The notes beneath the pieces are model-generated. The model was not told where the DNA came from and searched no databases. It saw only the letters and a list, made by a program, of their open reading frames with translations. Below, in pieces: positions 1 through 8,033 of a DNA stretch of 64,000 bases; within the stretch, counting starts at the first letter, position 1; each line of letters begins with the position of its first letter. The translations under genes and the position numbers were made by a program. Location: assembly GCA_041395625.1 (NCBI GenBank), contig JAWLAE010000008.1, positions 4,230 to 68,229 of the forward strand, read 5' to 3'. Origin of the DNA: CADEED01 sp041395625 (GTDB lineage Bacteria; Pseudomonadota; Gammaproteobacteria; Steroidobacterales; Steroidobacteraceae).

Positions 1-300
1 CCGGACGTCGTCACACTCACCTGCACGGATGGCAACCTGGCACTCACCTGCCCAGATGGTCTCTCACCCACCACTCCGCAATACGCTCAATACGATCTCG
101 AGATCATTCGGCGGGTTGGCGAGCAACCCGTATGGCATTCGGACTTGCAGAAATATGACGCCGCGAATCCGCTCACTTTCGTGATTCGAGCGCGTGAGCT
201 CGAAGCGGGCGACTACGATGTGCTGGTGCGCGGCACGTCCGCCACGCATGTCGAAGTGGTGGGTCGGTACTGGCTCCAGATCCAGCCCGGCGGCGTCTAG
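1..300 (+). CDS. C-terminal fragment of an unidentified protein (beta-rich tail)
   Basis: The window opens inside a gene. Frame 1 reads without interruption for 99 codons to a TAG at 298-300. The piece contains a pattern of alternating hydrophobic strands (QYDLEIIRRVGEQPVW ... LTFVIRARELEAGDYDVLVRG ... GRYWLQI). This resembles the C-terminal beta-sandwich often seen behind a transmembrane anchor in zinc-finger/anti-sigma-like and TPR proteins, where the last strands read roughly L-P-A-G-D-Y-x-L-x-L-x-G. That resemblance is an impression, not a family assignment. The start lies outside the window. The stop codon overlaps the last 4 bases of the convergent exonuclease gene, so the two genes share a 3' end. 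Confidence 0.6.
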   Translation, partial: PDVVTLTCTDGNLALTCPDGLSPTTPQYAQYDLEIIRRVGEQPVWHSDLQKYDAANPLTFVIRARELEAGDYDVLVRGTSATHVEVVGRYWLQIQPGGV

Positions 301-1184
301 CTGGCTGCTCCCGTCAGGCGTGCGGCCTGACGCCGCAACATCGGACCGAACTTGCGCCGGTCGAAAAACGCCTCGAGGGCGACTTGGTCAGCGACGCCGC
401 GCGTCAACTCCGCATGCTGCACGGCTAAAGGCATGTCACAAGCGATCTCGGTCAGGCGGCGCGCCAGGAAGGCCGCCTCGCGGTGCTCGGCCAGCCTTGC
501 CGCCAGCGTGCGCGCGCCGCGGATCGGCAGGGCCGCCACGCTCTCCAGATTGTCGTATAGCTCCTCCAGCGACGCGAACTCCTTCAGGAGCGGACCGGCT
601 GTCTTCGGCCCCACGCCCGGTACGCCCTTGATATTGTCCACGCTGTCGCCCGTCAGCGCGAGGTAGTCCGCAATCCGCTCGGGCAATACGCCGAATCGTT
701 CCTCGATCTCGCTGTACCGGTATTGTGTGTTGCTGGCGTAATCCCAGAACACATCACCCTCACGAATGATCTGTGCGAGATCCTTGTCGCGTGTAACAAC
801 CGTAGTACAGACACCAGCTTTGCGCGCCCGTGCGGCCAAGGTGCCGATAATGTCATCCGCCTCGTACTCCGGACTGCCGAACTCGCGCACACCGAGCAGG
901 CGGCAGAACTCACGGCAACAGGCAAATTGCAGCTTCAAATCCTCGGGCGCGGGATCCCGGTTGGCTTTGTAGTCCGGATAGATCCGATTGCGAAACGACG
1001 TGGTCAGGCTCTCATCGAAGGCCACCGCTACGAATTGCGGCTTGGCGCGCTCCAGCAGATCACACAGGAAGCGTGCAAAGCCGAAAGTTGCGTGCGCGGC
1101 GTTGCCGTCGACATCCGTCATGTCAGGCGGCATCGAGTAGTACGCTCGGAAAATATAGACCGATGCGTCGATGAGATAGATCAC
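297..1184 (-). CDS. 5'-3' exonuclease, PolA N-terminal-domain type
   Basis: This is a stand-alone homologue of the 5' nuclease domain of DNA polymerase I (FEN superfamily). The family cuts 5' flaps and RNA primers with two metal ions. The 295-residue protein shows the expected acidic residues: D6 in the first strand (YLIDASVYIFRAY), a central E108-A-D110-D111 cluster, D133/D135 in VTRDKDLA and D180/D183 in TGDSVDNIKG. A helix-hairpin-helix follows (GVPGVGPKTA, about 187-196). No polymerase domain follows, so it is comparable to ExoIX/Xni, although at 295 residues it is nearer to the size of the PolA domain than to Xni (about 250). The ATG at 1184 gives the canonical N-terminus. It may belong to the same minus-strand unit as the COG0523 GTPase upstream (gap 25 bases). 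Confidence 0.9.
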   Translation of the reverse strand: MIYLIDASVYIFRAYYSMPPDMTDVDGNAAHATFGFARFLCDLLERAKPQFVAVAFDESLTTSFRNRIYPDYKANRDPAPEDLKLQFACCREFCRLLGVREFGSPEYEADDIIGTLAARARKAGVCTTVVTRDKDLAQIIREGDVFWDYASNTQYRYSEIEERFGVLPERIADYLALTGDSVDNIKGVPGVGPKTAGPLLKEFASLEELYDNLESVAALPIRGARTLAARLAEHREAAFLARRLTEIACDMPLAVQHAELTRGVADQVALEAFFDRRKFGPMLRRQAARLTGAAS

Positions 1185-1209
1185 GAAGCCCCCTGTCGCA
1201 GAGCACGCA

Positions 1210-2238
1210 TCAGCGAGCCAGCGCGGCGCTCAGCGAGCGCTCCAGCCCGGCTGCGTCTGCTGCCGTGGCTTCGGAGTATAGCGCTTCGGCGCGGCTGTCG
1301 CGCCGCCAGGCGGATTCGGTCAGCGTCACGCCGGTAGCACTCCGCTGCACTAACAACCAAGTCTCCGGACCAGTGCGAAAAACACCTTTGAAGCGCTCCA
1401 CTCCCGGCAGCTGGCCTGCCAGCTCCCGTAGACGAATCCGCGCGAACACCGCATCACGCGCGATCACCCAGGAAAGCACTTCCCGGTCGAGGTGCCGGCG
1501 CTGATCGCGGGAGGCCGCGAACGAGCCGATCATCGTGTCGTGGGTCGCAACAACTTCTGCTTCGTCGGTATGACGATGTGCCTGATGCGCAGGCGCGCGA
1601 GGCCGCGCAGTGCGCTGCCGAGCCTGATGATCTGCCAGTGCTGCAGTCGGCAGCCGGCCGTGCTGCATCTCACCGACAAAGCTCTTCGGCGGAAAGAACC
1701 CGCCGGCCAACGCCGCGAACGCGGCGCGCTGAGTCGTGGTTGCCAGATCTGACTTGGCGAGCAGTAGCGCGTCCGCCACCTCCGCCTGCGCGCCCTCAAC
1801 GGACTCCGACTGATTCGACACTGCCGCAAGACGGGCGGGATCGATCAGGCACACGATACTCTCGACCAGAAGGCTGCCGCGAGACTGGTGCCGCAACAGC
1901 TCCTCGGTGATCGCCGCGGGATGCCCGATGCCGGATGGCTCGATCAGGATGCGATCCGGCCGCACGCTGCGCGTGAGCTCGCGCAACTGGCGCGCAAAGT
2001 CGAGCTCACCCGTGCAGCAGAGACAGCCGCCGGGCACGAGCCGCACGTCGTATGTGCCGCGCGCGCCGCCGGCCACTGTGAGGGCATCGATACCGGACTC
2101 GGTGAACTCGTTCAGGATCACGATCCAGTTTTCGGCCGGTGGCTTGTTCGCCATCAACTGCGTGATGGCGGTCGTCTTGCCGACACCGAGCGCGCCGGTG
2201 ATCACCCACACTGGAATTGCGGCTGACAAATCAGCCAC
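1210..2238 (-). CDS. CobW/COG0523-family metal-chaperone GTPase
   Basis: This is a G3E-family GTPase related to CobW, YeiR and ZigA. The family is thought to deliver zinc or cobalt to target proteins. The P-loop GALGVGKT lies at about 15-22. The family-defining metal motif GCLCC follows at 71-75, and a Walker-B-like LIEPSG at 98-103. A His-rich stretch (several H between about 208 and 240) and a CobW C-terminal domain complete the 342-residue protein. The start at 2238 puts the P-loop close to the N-terminus, as usual. The gene sits directly downstream of the HNH gene (6-base gap) and upstream of the exonuclease, all on the minus strand. Which metal or client it serves cannot be read from the context. 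Confidence 0.88.
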   Translation of the reverse strand: MADLSAAIPVWVITGALGVGKTTAITQLMANKPPAENWIVILNEFTESGIDALTVAGGARGTYDVRLVPGGCLCCTGELDFARQLRELTRSVRPDRILIEPSGIGHPAAITEELLRHQSRGSLLVESIVCLIDPARLAAVSNQSESVEGAQAEVADALLLAKSDLATTTQRAAFAALAGGFFPPKSFVGEMQHGRLPTAALADHQARQRTARPRAPAHQAHRHTDEAEVVATHDTMIGSFAASRDQRRHLDREVLSWVIARDAVFARIRLRELAGQLPGVERFKGVFRTGPETWLLVQRSATGVTLTESAWRRDSRAEALYSEATAADAAGLERSLSAALAR

Positions 2239-2244
2239 GCGCAG

Positions 2245-2931
2245 CTACATCAACCAATGCTTGATACGCGCGTGCAGCGGCGAGGAGCGCGGAAAGTGCG
2301 CCAGCAGATACTCCATCTGGTCCGCCAGCACGCGGCGCCCCTTCAGGAAGACGTATTCCGCGTAAGTGGGCGTAAACGGCACGGCGATCAGTTGCATCTT
2401 CGCCTGTTCGGGCGTGCGCGACGCCTTCGAGTTGTTACAGCGGCGGCAGGCGGTGACGACATTGGTCCAGACGTCGGCGCCGCCCTGACTGAACGGGCGC
2501 ACGTGATCGCGCGACAGTTCCCGCACGGAAAAACGTTGGCTGCAGTACATGCAGAGATAACCGTCGCGGCGGAACAGCGTCTGATTGTTGAGCGGCGGCA
2601 CGTAATCACGGCGCGTGTTGCCGGGGTTGCCGGTGTGGCCAACGGTGGCGACGATGGAATTGACGTCGAGCACCGTGCGTTCGCCGGTGCGGGCATTGAC
2701 GCCGCCGTACAACTTGAAGATTGAGCTGCCGCAGGTGTAGGCCACCTGTTCCTGGTGGTACAGGCGCGCCGCTTCCTTGTAGTCGATCCACTCGAGCGGC
2801 ATACCCGAGACGTCGGTGCGCAGCACGAGCTGCGACAGCGAGCAGCCCTCGGCGCGGACGACCCGCAGCTCGTCGTCGAAACCACTCGTGCCAGCCTCAA
2901 CCAGCCCCAGTTGGCGATCCATAGTGTTCAT
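2245..2931 (-). CDS. HNH endonuclease domain protein
   Basis: The C-terminal half carries a zinc-stabilised HNH (beta-beta-alpha metal) nuclease module. It has C127-x2-C130 (LCMYC), the catalytic pair D142-H143 in SRDHVRPFSQGG, N157 in DVWTNVV, and C162-x2-C165 with N166-N167 in ACRRCNNSKA. The N-terminal 110 residues contain the conserved-looking PLEWIDYKEAARLY segment and have no function I recognise. The ATG at 2931 (228 aa) is preferred because longer in-frame extensions run back into the pnt promoter region and into pntAA itself. The family is widespread in gammaproteobacteria as a chromosomal single-copy gene rather than as part of a restriction system, so a housekeeping role is possible. 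It is divergent from pntAA. Confidence 0.85.
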   Translation of the reverse strand: MNTMDRQLGLVEAGTSGFDDELRVVRAEGCSLSQLVLRTDVSGMPLEWIDYKEAARLYHQEQVAYTCGSSIFKLYGGVNARTGERTVLDVNSIVATVGHTGNPGNTRRDYVPPLNNQTLFRRDGYLCMYCSQRFSVRELSRDHVRPFSQGGADVWTNVVTACRRCNNSKASRTPEQAKMQLIAVPFTPTYAEYVFLKGRRVLADQMEYLLAHFPRSSPLHARIKHWLM

Positions 2932-3054
2932 GTGGCCTGTAAGATACGGCAGCCGTGTGCGAGAATTCAACGGCGCAAGGCCTGCATTTAGCAGGGGAAT
3001 CAGAACCGTCGTGGCCATTGAACCACGGCCGCCCCCAAAGGGAGACGAGAGCTC

Positions 3055-4179
3055 ATGCCCATGACCATCGGCGCACTGCGGGAGCGTGCTCCTGGCGAGA
3101 CGCGCGTCAGTATCGTACCGGAGGTGGCTGACAAGCTGGTGACGGCCGGCGTCCGGGTGCTGCTCGAGCGCGGCGCCGGTATCTCGGCACAATTCCCGGA
3201 TTCGCTCTACAAGAAAAGTGATTGGGCCGACACGGCCGGCGCGGTTCTCGCGGCAGCCGACGTGCTGCTGACGGTTGCGCCGCTCTCACTCGAGCAGATC
3301 GGGCAGCTCAAGCCGGGCGCGGTGGTCGTCGGCTTCATGCAGGCACATGCGCGCCACGATGAGGTGAAGGCGCTGCGCGATCGCAAGATCACCAGCTTTG
3401 CGGTCGAGTTCATCCCCCGCATCTCGCGCGCTCAGTCGATGGACGCATTGTCGTCGCAGGCCGCCATCGCTGGCTACAAGGCCGTGCTGCTGGCGGCCAA
3501 CTCGCTCGACAAGTTCATGCCGATGCTGACAACCGCAGCCGGCACGATCCGCCCCGCGCAGGTGCTGGTGATCGGTGCCGGTGTAGCGGGCTTGCAGGCG
3601 ATCGCCACGGCGCGCCGACTGGGTGCAGTGGTCGAAGCGTACGACGTGCGTAGTGCGACCAAAGAGCAGGTGAAATCCCTCGGCGCCAAGTTCGTCGAGA
3701 CGGGCGTCACCGCGGAGGGCCAGGGCGGTTACGCCCGCGAGCTCACCGCCGAGGAGCGCGCCAAACAACAGGCAGCGCTCGATGCGCGCATCGCAGTGAT
3801 GGATGCGGTAATCACGACGGCCTCGGTGCCCGGTCGCAAAGCACCCGTGATCGTCACGCGCGCGGCGGTCGAGCGCATGAAAGCGGGTGCGGTGATCGTG
3901 GATATCGCCGCCGAACAAGGTGGTAACTGTGAGCTCACCAAGGCCGGCGAGACCGTGCTCCACAACGGCGTCAAGATCGTGGGACCCGTGAATCTGCCGG
4001 GGCAGCTGGCCTACAACGCCAGCGAGATGTACGCCCGCAACTTGCTGAACTTCCTGCGCCCGGCCATCAACAAGGAAGGCGAGCTCGCGATCGACTGGGA
4101 AGACGAGGTCTTCCGCGACGCCTGTCTCACTCACGACGGCGCAATCAAGCACCAGGCCACCGAGGGTTCTCTGTCATGA
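3055..4179 (+). CDS. pntAA: NAD(P) transhydrogenase subunit alpha part 1 (NAD(H)-binding)
   Basis: This is domain I of the proton-translocating nicotinamide nucleotide transhydrogenase, which transfers hydride between NAD(H) and NADP(H) using the proton gradient. The 374 residues hold the alanine-dehydrogenase-like fold: an N-terminal half with GALRERAPGETRVSIVPE, the mobile-loop region RISRAQSMDALSSQA (about 122-136), and a Rossmann glycine motif VIGAGVAGLQAIA at about 172-184. The subunit is split from the membrane part, as in Rhodospirillum, rather than fused as in E. coli. ATG 3055 and ATG 3061 are both possible; a purine-rich GGGAGA lies about 8-13 bases upstream of the first. The gene overlaps pntAB by the 4-base ATGA, so the three subunits are translationally coupled. 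Confidence 0.96.
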   Translation: MPMTIGALRERAPGETRVSIVPEVADKLVTAGVRVLLERGAGISAQFPDSLYKKSDWADTAGAVLAAADVLLTVAPLSLEQIGQLKPGAVVVGFMQAHARHDEVKALRDRKITSFAVEFIPRISRAQSMDALSSQAAIAGYKAVLLAANSLDKFMPMLTTAAGTIRPAQVLVIGAGVAGLQAIATARRLGAVVEAYDVRSATKEQVKSLGAKFVETGVTAEGQGGYARELTAEERAKQQAALDARIAVMDAVITTASVPGRKAPVIVTRAAVERMKAGAVIVDIAAEQGGNCELTKAGETVLHNGVKIVGPVNLPGQLAYNASEMYARNLLNFLRPAINKEGELAIDWEDEVFRDACLTHDGAIKHQATEGSLS

Positions 4180-4481
4180 CCGGTATCGTTGCTCTCTATA
4201 TCTTCATGCTGGCCGCCTTCACCGGCTACGAGATCATCGCGCGCGTGCCCGTGATCCTGCATACGCCGCTGATGTCGGGCTCCAACTTCGTGCACGGCAT
4301 CGTGCTGGTCGGCGCGATGGTCGCGCTCGGCAACGCTGACACCACACTCGAGAAAGTGATCGGTTTCGCAGGCGTATTGTTAGGTGCCGGCAACGCAGTC
4401 GGCGGCTATGTCGTCACGGAACGCATGCTCGAGATGTTCAAGGCGAGCGGCGCCAAGGCCAAACAGAAAGGGTCGCACTGA
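4176..4481 (+). CDS. pntAB: NAD(P) transhydrogenase subunit alpha part 2 (membrane)
   Basis: This 101-residue membrane subunit supplies the first transmembrane helices of domain II of the transhydrogenase proton channel. Three hydrophobic segments are visible: residues 4-21, about 41-53 (HGIVLVGAMVALG) and about 62-78 (VIGFAGVLLGAGNAVGG). The length is normal for the split PntAB family. The start codon overlaps the pntAA stop (ATGA), and the stop overlaps the pntB start by one base (TGATG), giving a tightly packed three-gene operon. No separate promoter is visible inside the operon. Confidence 0.95.
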   Translation: MTGIVALYIFMLAAFTGYEIIARVPVILHTPLMSGSNFVHGIVLVGAMVALGNADTTLEKVIGFAGVLLGAGNAVGGYVVTERMLEMFKASGAKAKQKGSH

Positions 4482-5878
4482 TGTTCGACGGATTCGACCG
4501 CAGCTTCGTCATACAGGCGAGCTATTTCGTCACCGCCGTCCTGTTCATCATGGGCCTCAAGCGCATGAGCTCGCCGGTGACGGCGCGCAGCGGCATCCTG
4601 TGGGCCGGTGCTGGCATGCTCGTAGCCACACTGGTCACGTTCCTGTATCCGGGAATGTCCAATTACGAGCTGATCATCGCGGCCATCGTAGTTGGCTCGT
4701 TGTTGGCGTGGTGGAGCGGCAAGCGGGTCGCCATGACCGACATGCCGCAGATGATCGCGCTCTACAACGGCATGGGCGGCGGCGCGGCGGCGGCCATTGC
4801 GGCGATCGAGCTCTACAAGCACTCGCAGGGTGAAGCCCACGCGCTCACTGTGTCGATCCTCGCAGTCATCGGCGGCATCATCGGCTCGGTCGCCTTCAGC
4901 GGCAGCCTGATCGCCTGGGCCAAGCTGGACGGCAAGCTCAACAAGACGCTGCGGTTCGGTGGCCAGAAGCTCCTCAACATGGCGCTGTTCGTCGGCGCGC
5001 TGGTGATCGGTGGCATGGTGGCGCTGCATCTGAACGCGTCGCCGCTGTTCGTCACCCTGATCTTCGTGCTGGCACTGGTGCTCGGCATCTCGATGACGCT
5101 ACCGATCGGCGGCGCCGACATGCCGGTCGTCATCTCGCTCTACAACGCGCTCACCGGCCTCGCCGTCGCGTTCGAAGGCTTCGTGCTCGGCAACGCGGCG
5201 ATGATCATCGCTGGCACGGTGGTCGGTTCGGCCGGCACCTTGCTCACGCAGCTGATGGCGAAGGCCATGAACCGTTCGATCGGCAATGTGCTGTTCAGCA
5301 ACTTCGGCGAATCGGGAGGCGCCGCCAGCGGCCCCGTGACCGGCTCGATGAAGCCGATCGAAGCCAGCGACGTTGGCGTGATGATGGCGTTCGCCGAGAA
5401 GGTCATCGTCGTGCCTGGCTACGGCATGGCCGTAGCGCAGGCGCAGCACAAGGTCTGGGAAATGTGCCAGCTCCTGATCGAACGTGGCGTCACGGTGAAA
5501 TTCGCCATCCACCCGGTAGCCGGGCGCATGCCGGGCCATATGAACGTGTTGTTAGCCGAAGCCGGCGTACCCTACGATCTGATCGCCGATCTGGATGAAA
5601 TCAACGCCGAGTTCGAAACCGCCGACGTGGCGCTGATCATCGGCGCCAACGACGTCGTCAACCCGGTGGCGCGCACCGACAAGTCGAGCCCCATCTATGG
5701 CATGCCCATCTTGAACGCCGACAAGGCCAAGAACGTGATCGTCATCAAGCGCGGCCAGGGCGCTGGGTTCTCCGGCATCGAGAACGCGCTGTTCTTCCTC
5801 GACAACACACGCATGCTGTATGGCGACGGGCAGAAGGCGGCGGCAGAATTGATCGCTGCGGTCAAGGCGGTCGGTTAA
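4481..5878 (+). CDS. pntB: NAD(P) transhydrogenase subunit beta
   Basis: The beta subunit combines the larger membrane part of the proton channel with the C-terminal NADP(H)-binding domain III. The first ~270 residues are a series of hydrophobic helices, including a Gly/Ala-rich GMGGGAAAAIAAIELY. The last ~175 residues hold the cytosolic domain: the dinucleotide motif VVPGYGMAVAQAQH, then KFAIHPVAGRMPGHMNVLLAEAG, GANDVVNP and the KRGQGAGFSG loop. Length (465 aa) is standard. It is the last gene of the pnt operon, 9 bases from the 3' end of the convergent DUF3106 gene, and no intrinsic terminator is visible between them. The complex normally supplies NADPH for biosynthesis and glutathione reduction. 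Confidence 0.96.
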   Translation: MFDGFDRSFVIQASYFVTAVLFIMGLKRMSSPVTARSGILWAGAGMLVATLVTFLYPGMSNYELIIAAIVVGSLLAWWSGKRVAMTDMPQMIALYNGMGGGAAAAIAAIELYKHSQGEAHALTVSILAVIGGIIGSVAFSGSLIAWAKLDGKLNKTLRFGGQKLLNMALFVGALVIGGMVALHLNASPLFVTLIFVLALVLGISMTLPIGGADMPVVISLYNALTGLAVAFEGFVLGNAAMIIAGTVVGSAGTLLTQLMAKAMNRSIGNVLFSNFGESGGAASGPVTGSMKPIEASDVGVMMAFAEKVIVVPGYGMAVAQAQHKVWEMCQLLIERGVTVKFAIHPVAGRMPGHMNVLLAEAGVPYDLIADLDEINAEFETADVALIIGANDVVNPVARTDKSSPIYGMPILNADKAKNVIVIKRGQGAGFSGIENALFFLDNTRMLYGDGQKAAAELIAAVKAVG

Positions 5879-5887
5879 CGCAACCAG

Positions 5888-6448
5888 CTAGCCGGCGGGA
5901 CGCGACCGCTGCAGCCTGCGCTGCTCCAGCCGCTGCCGGCGCAGTTCCAGCATCCGCTGGCGCTCCTCAGGCGTTGCTCGTTGCCAGCGCTCACGTAGCT
6001 TGCGCCGCTCTTCCGGCGGCAGCTCCTTGAACTGGCGGAAACTCTCACGCACCTGCTCGCGCTCTTCGGGCGACAGATTCTGAAATTGCTGCAGACGCTC
6101 CCGCGCCAGACGACGCCGCTCCGGCGGCAGATTCTGCCAACGCTCGAAGCGCTCACGAGCCGCGGCGCGCCGTTCCGGATCCATGGCCAGCCACCGCTCG
6201 GCGCCGCGCGCGAGCCGATTCTGTCGCATCGCGGGCAAACTGTCCCACTCGCCCTCGAAGCGCGCCAATGCCTCACGTTGCTCCGCGGACAACTGCGACC
6301 AGGGCAAAGGCTGCACGGCGGCTGGCGCTGCCGCGTTCGCAGTAGCGTTGCCGGTGTCGTTGCTTTGCGCAAGCGCGCCCGTCGCAAAACCGAACAGCAG
6401 CAATGCCAAGGCGATGCTGCGTACAGACTGGCTTCTCTTGTCATTCAT
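5888..6448 (-). CDS. DUF3106 family exported protein
   Basis: The protein has an N-terminal signal peptide (VRSIALALLLFGFATGALAQ), then a Pro/Ala linker and about 130 residues of highly charged, Arg/Glu-rich helix. Within the helix a unit like LPPEERRxLRERWQ recurs about five times with changes at each repeat. This is the pattern of the DUF3106 family, whose biochemical function is unknown to me. The gene is the last of a four-gene minus-strand unit that starts with an ECF sigma factor. It overlaps the preceding small gene by 8 bases. DUF3106 genes commonly follow such sigma/anti-sigma pairs in gammaproteobacteria, which suggests an envelope-stress or extracytoplasmic sensor output, but that is inference. 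Confidence 0.85.
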   Translation of the reverse strand: MNDKRSQSVRSIALALLLFGFATGALAQSNDTGNATANAAAPAAVQPLPWSQLSAEQREALARFEGEWDSLPAMRQNRLARGAERWLAMDPERRAAARERFERWQNLPPERRRLARERLQQFQNLSPEEREQVRESFRQFKELPPEERRKLRERWQRATPEERQRMLELRRQRLEQRRLQRSRPAG

Positions 6449-6695
6449 CTTGCATCACCTTCTGCGACGGTTTTGCGGCCGCCGGCGCAGCTCTGCTGCC
6501 TCGTTTGACGATCCGATCGAGATCATTGTTGGCCAAGAACTCCAGGAACTCGGCATCCGGGAGCTCATCGAGATCGGCCAGGAACTCGAGCAGCGCGGCG
6601 TCCGGCGCGGTGGGACGGGGCAGCGGGTCTGCCCCATGCGCCATGGGGTGCGCGCAGAGCACAGCCACCAGGCCGAGCAACCCAGCATGCGGCAT
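6441..6695 (-). CDS. Small exported acidic protein in the ECF sigma operon
   Basis: An 84-residue protein with a clear signal peptide (HAGLLGLVAVLCAHPMAHGA) followed by a short acidic region repeating ALLEFLADLDELPDAEF and LEFLANNDLD. No known domain is recognised. The ATG at 6695 is chosen. A TTG at 6704, three codons upstream, overlaps the previous gene's stop (TTGA) and is also possible. The product is sandwiched between the anti-sigma-like membrane protein and DUF3106 and overlaps both or nearly both, so co-translation is likely. The acidic DELPDAEFLEFLA segment resembles part of the neighbour's C-terminal tail (ELAEAGDELEFYEW), so the two proteins may share a partner. Confidence 0.7.
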   Translation of the reverse strand: MPHAGLLGLVAVLCAHPMAHGADPLPRPTAPDAALLEFLADLDELPDAEFLEFLANNDLDRIVKRGSRAAPAAAKPSQKVMQDE

Positions 6696-6700
6696 GCGCC

Positions 6701-7117
6701 TCAAGTCCCGAGCACCGCGCCGTCACCGGCAGCTTCGAGCGCTGCCCACTCGTAGAACTCCAGCTCATCTCCCGCCTCGGCCAGCTCCAGCACCTCGTTG
6801 TCAACTAACAACTCTAGCTCACCGTTGACGGCCAGCGGCAGCACCGACGGTGTCTGCATATCCGTCCGTGCCGCAAACAATACGGTACCGACGACGAGCG
6901 CGGCTGCGAGCGCACCGGCCGGTGCAAATGCACGCCAGCTCGCGAGCAGCCGAGGCTCGCGCCTCTTGGCCAAAGCAGCGTGGCGGGCCTGGTTGAGACG
7001 TGACAACGTGCGGCCATCGAGACGCGTGAGGCTCTCAGCGAGTACCTCGCGGCTGCGCGCCGCCAGTCGCTGGTCGCGCGCTTCGATGTTCGTGTCGTCC
7101 CGTTCGCCGCTCACCAC
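6701..7117 (-). CDS. Anti-sigma-like single-pass membrane protein
   Basis: The 138-residue protein starts with about 55 charged residues (RLAARSREVLAESLTRLDGR) and continues with one transmembrane helix (about 62-83, FAPAGALAAALVVGTVLFAA). It ends in an acidic periplasmic tail. The cytosolic-helix, TM, periplasmic-tail plan and the position immediately after an ECF sigma gene are those of anti-sigma or sigma-modulating factors; the DUF3619 family has the same layout. The start is one of two adjacent GTG codons (7117 or 7114) that overlap the sigma factor's stop codon. No zinc-binding HxxxCxxC motif is present, so this is not a ZAS-type anti-sigma factor. Confidence 0.75.
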   Translation of the reverse strand: MVSGERDDTNIEARDQRLAARSREVLAESLTRLDGRTLSRLNQARHAALAKRREPRLLASWRAFAPAGALAAALVVGTVLFAARTDMQTPSVLPLAVNGELELLVDNEVLELAEAGDELEFYEWAALEAAGDGAVLGT

Positions 7118-7644
7118 ACATCTCCCAGTTGCGCTCGCAAGGATTGCAGCGCTCGAAAATAGTGCGTCTTCACACTGCCTTCGGAGCAGCCCATTGCAAC
7201 TGCGGTCGCCGCTACGTCCAGCGCCTCGAAATTGCGCAGCAGAAAGGCCTGCTGCTGACGCAGTGGCAAGGCCGCAATGGCCTGTTCCAGCACACCCATC
7301 GCCTCATCGATCTCGAGCTGATGTGGCGGCTGCGGATTTGGACTCTCGGCCAGCTCAACCGGGTCGATCTCGCCGTCGTCGTCCGCAGCACTGTTGCGCG
7401 GCAACCATGCCAGCACGCGACCGCGCACCGTACGTCGCCGCTGCATGTCGCGGACACCATTCGTGAGTATCCGGTAGAACAGCGGTCTCCATTCGTCTGC
7501 TGGGCGTGTGGCATACGACTGCACCAGTTTCAGCATCGCATCCTGCACGGCATCGAGTGCATCGGCCTCATTGCGCAGACCGAGCTGAGCTATCCGGAAA
7601 GCCTTGCGCTCGACACTGGCCAGGAATGCCTCCAGGGCACGCAT
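7111..7644 (-). CDS. ECF-type RNA polymerase sigma factor
   Basis: The protein has sigma region 2 (DALDAVQDAMLKLVQ, then WRPLFYRILTNGVRDMQRR) and region 4 (VLEQAIAALPLRQQQAFLLR ... DVAATAVAMGCSEGSVKTH). They are separated by an acidic linker and there is no region 1 or 3, as expected for group 4 (ECF) factors. The ATG at 7644 gives MRALEAFLASVERKAFRIA, a typical N-terminus (177 aa). An ATG at 7734 is also in frame but translates what looks like promoter DNA, including a TATA-rich stretch. The gene leads the overlapping unit sigma / anti-sigma-like / small exported protein / DUF3106. Autoregulation is likely for such a unit but no motif was identified. Confidence 0.85.
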   Translation of the reverse strand: MRALEAFLASVERKAFRIAQLGLRNEADALDAVQDAMLKLVQSYATRPADEWRPLFYRILTNGVRDMQRRRTVRGRVLAWLPRNSAADDDGEIDPVELAESPNPQPPHQLEIDEAMGVLEQAIAALPLRQQQAFLLRNFEALDVAATAVAMGCSEGSVKTHYFRALQSLRAQLGDVW

Positions 7645-8033
7645 ATTGGTGTCGGCCGTACTCAGGTTTGCGCTCCGGCTCCGCCCGACTATGGGCGTGC
7701 TATAAACCGGAGCGAGCGTAGCAAAGGCGGTCATCTCGGGTATAACGCGGTTGCGATACGTCGGTTGACGCCGCCCCGCCGGATGCGTTGCCTCGCCGAA
7801 TCAGGAACTTACGAACAATGCCGCACAACCGGTGTCACGAGTCTGTCATAAGCACCGGGCGGCAGCCCTTGCAAGAAACATAACTGATTGATTTGTATGA
7901 ATTTGGCTAAGTTTGATTACGATTCAACCAGCCCTACTTGCATGGCCCGAAATACCGCAGAATTCGCCCTCGCGCCCGCACTTGTCCACATAGTTATCCA
8001 CAGGAGCTGTGGACAACGCCGGGCGAGACGACC
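7645..8033. other. Divergent intergenic region between the ECF operon and priA
   Basis: This 389-base gap separates two divergent units. About 7870-7927 is strikingly A+T-rich for this genome and is followed at 7982-8016 by three DnaA-box-like 9-mers. On the minus strand, TATA-rich sequence near 7690-7745 could serve the sigma-factor promoter. Long open frames cross the region on both strands but show no protein-like composition, and I see no gene in it. Confidence 0.7.
7982..8016. promoter_or_regulatory. Cluster of three DnaA-box-like sites
   Basis: TTGTCCACA (7982-7990) and TTATCCACA (7994-8002) lie on the plus strand, and TGTGGACAA (8008-8016), the reverse complement of TTGTCCACA, follows. 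The middle 9-mer is an exact consensus DnaA box; the outer two differ at one position. An A+T-rich tract sits 55-110 bases upstream. The cluster ends 17 bases before the priA start codon, so DnaA control of priA is the simplest reading. A replication-related site is the alternative. Confidence 0.7.
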
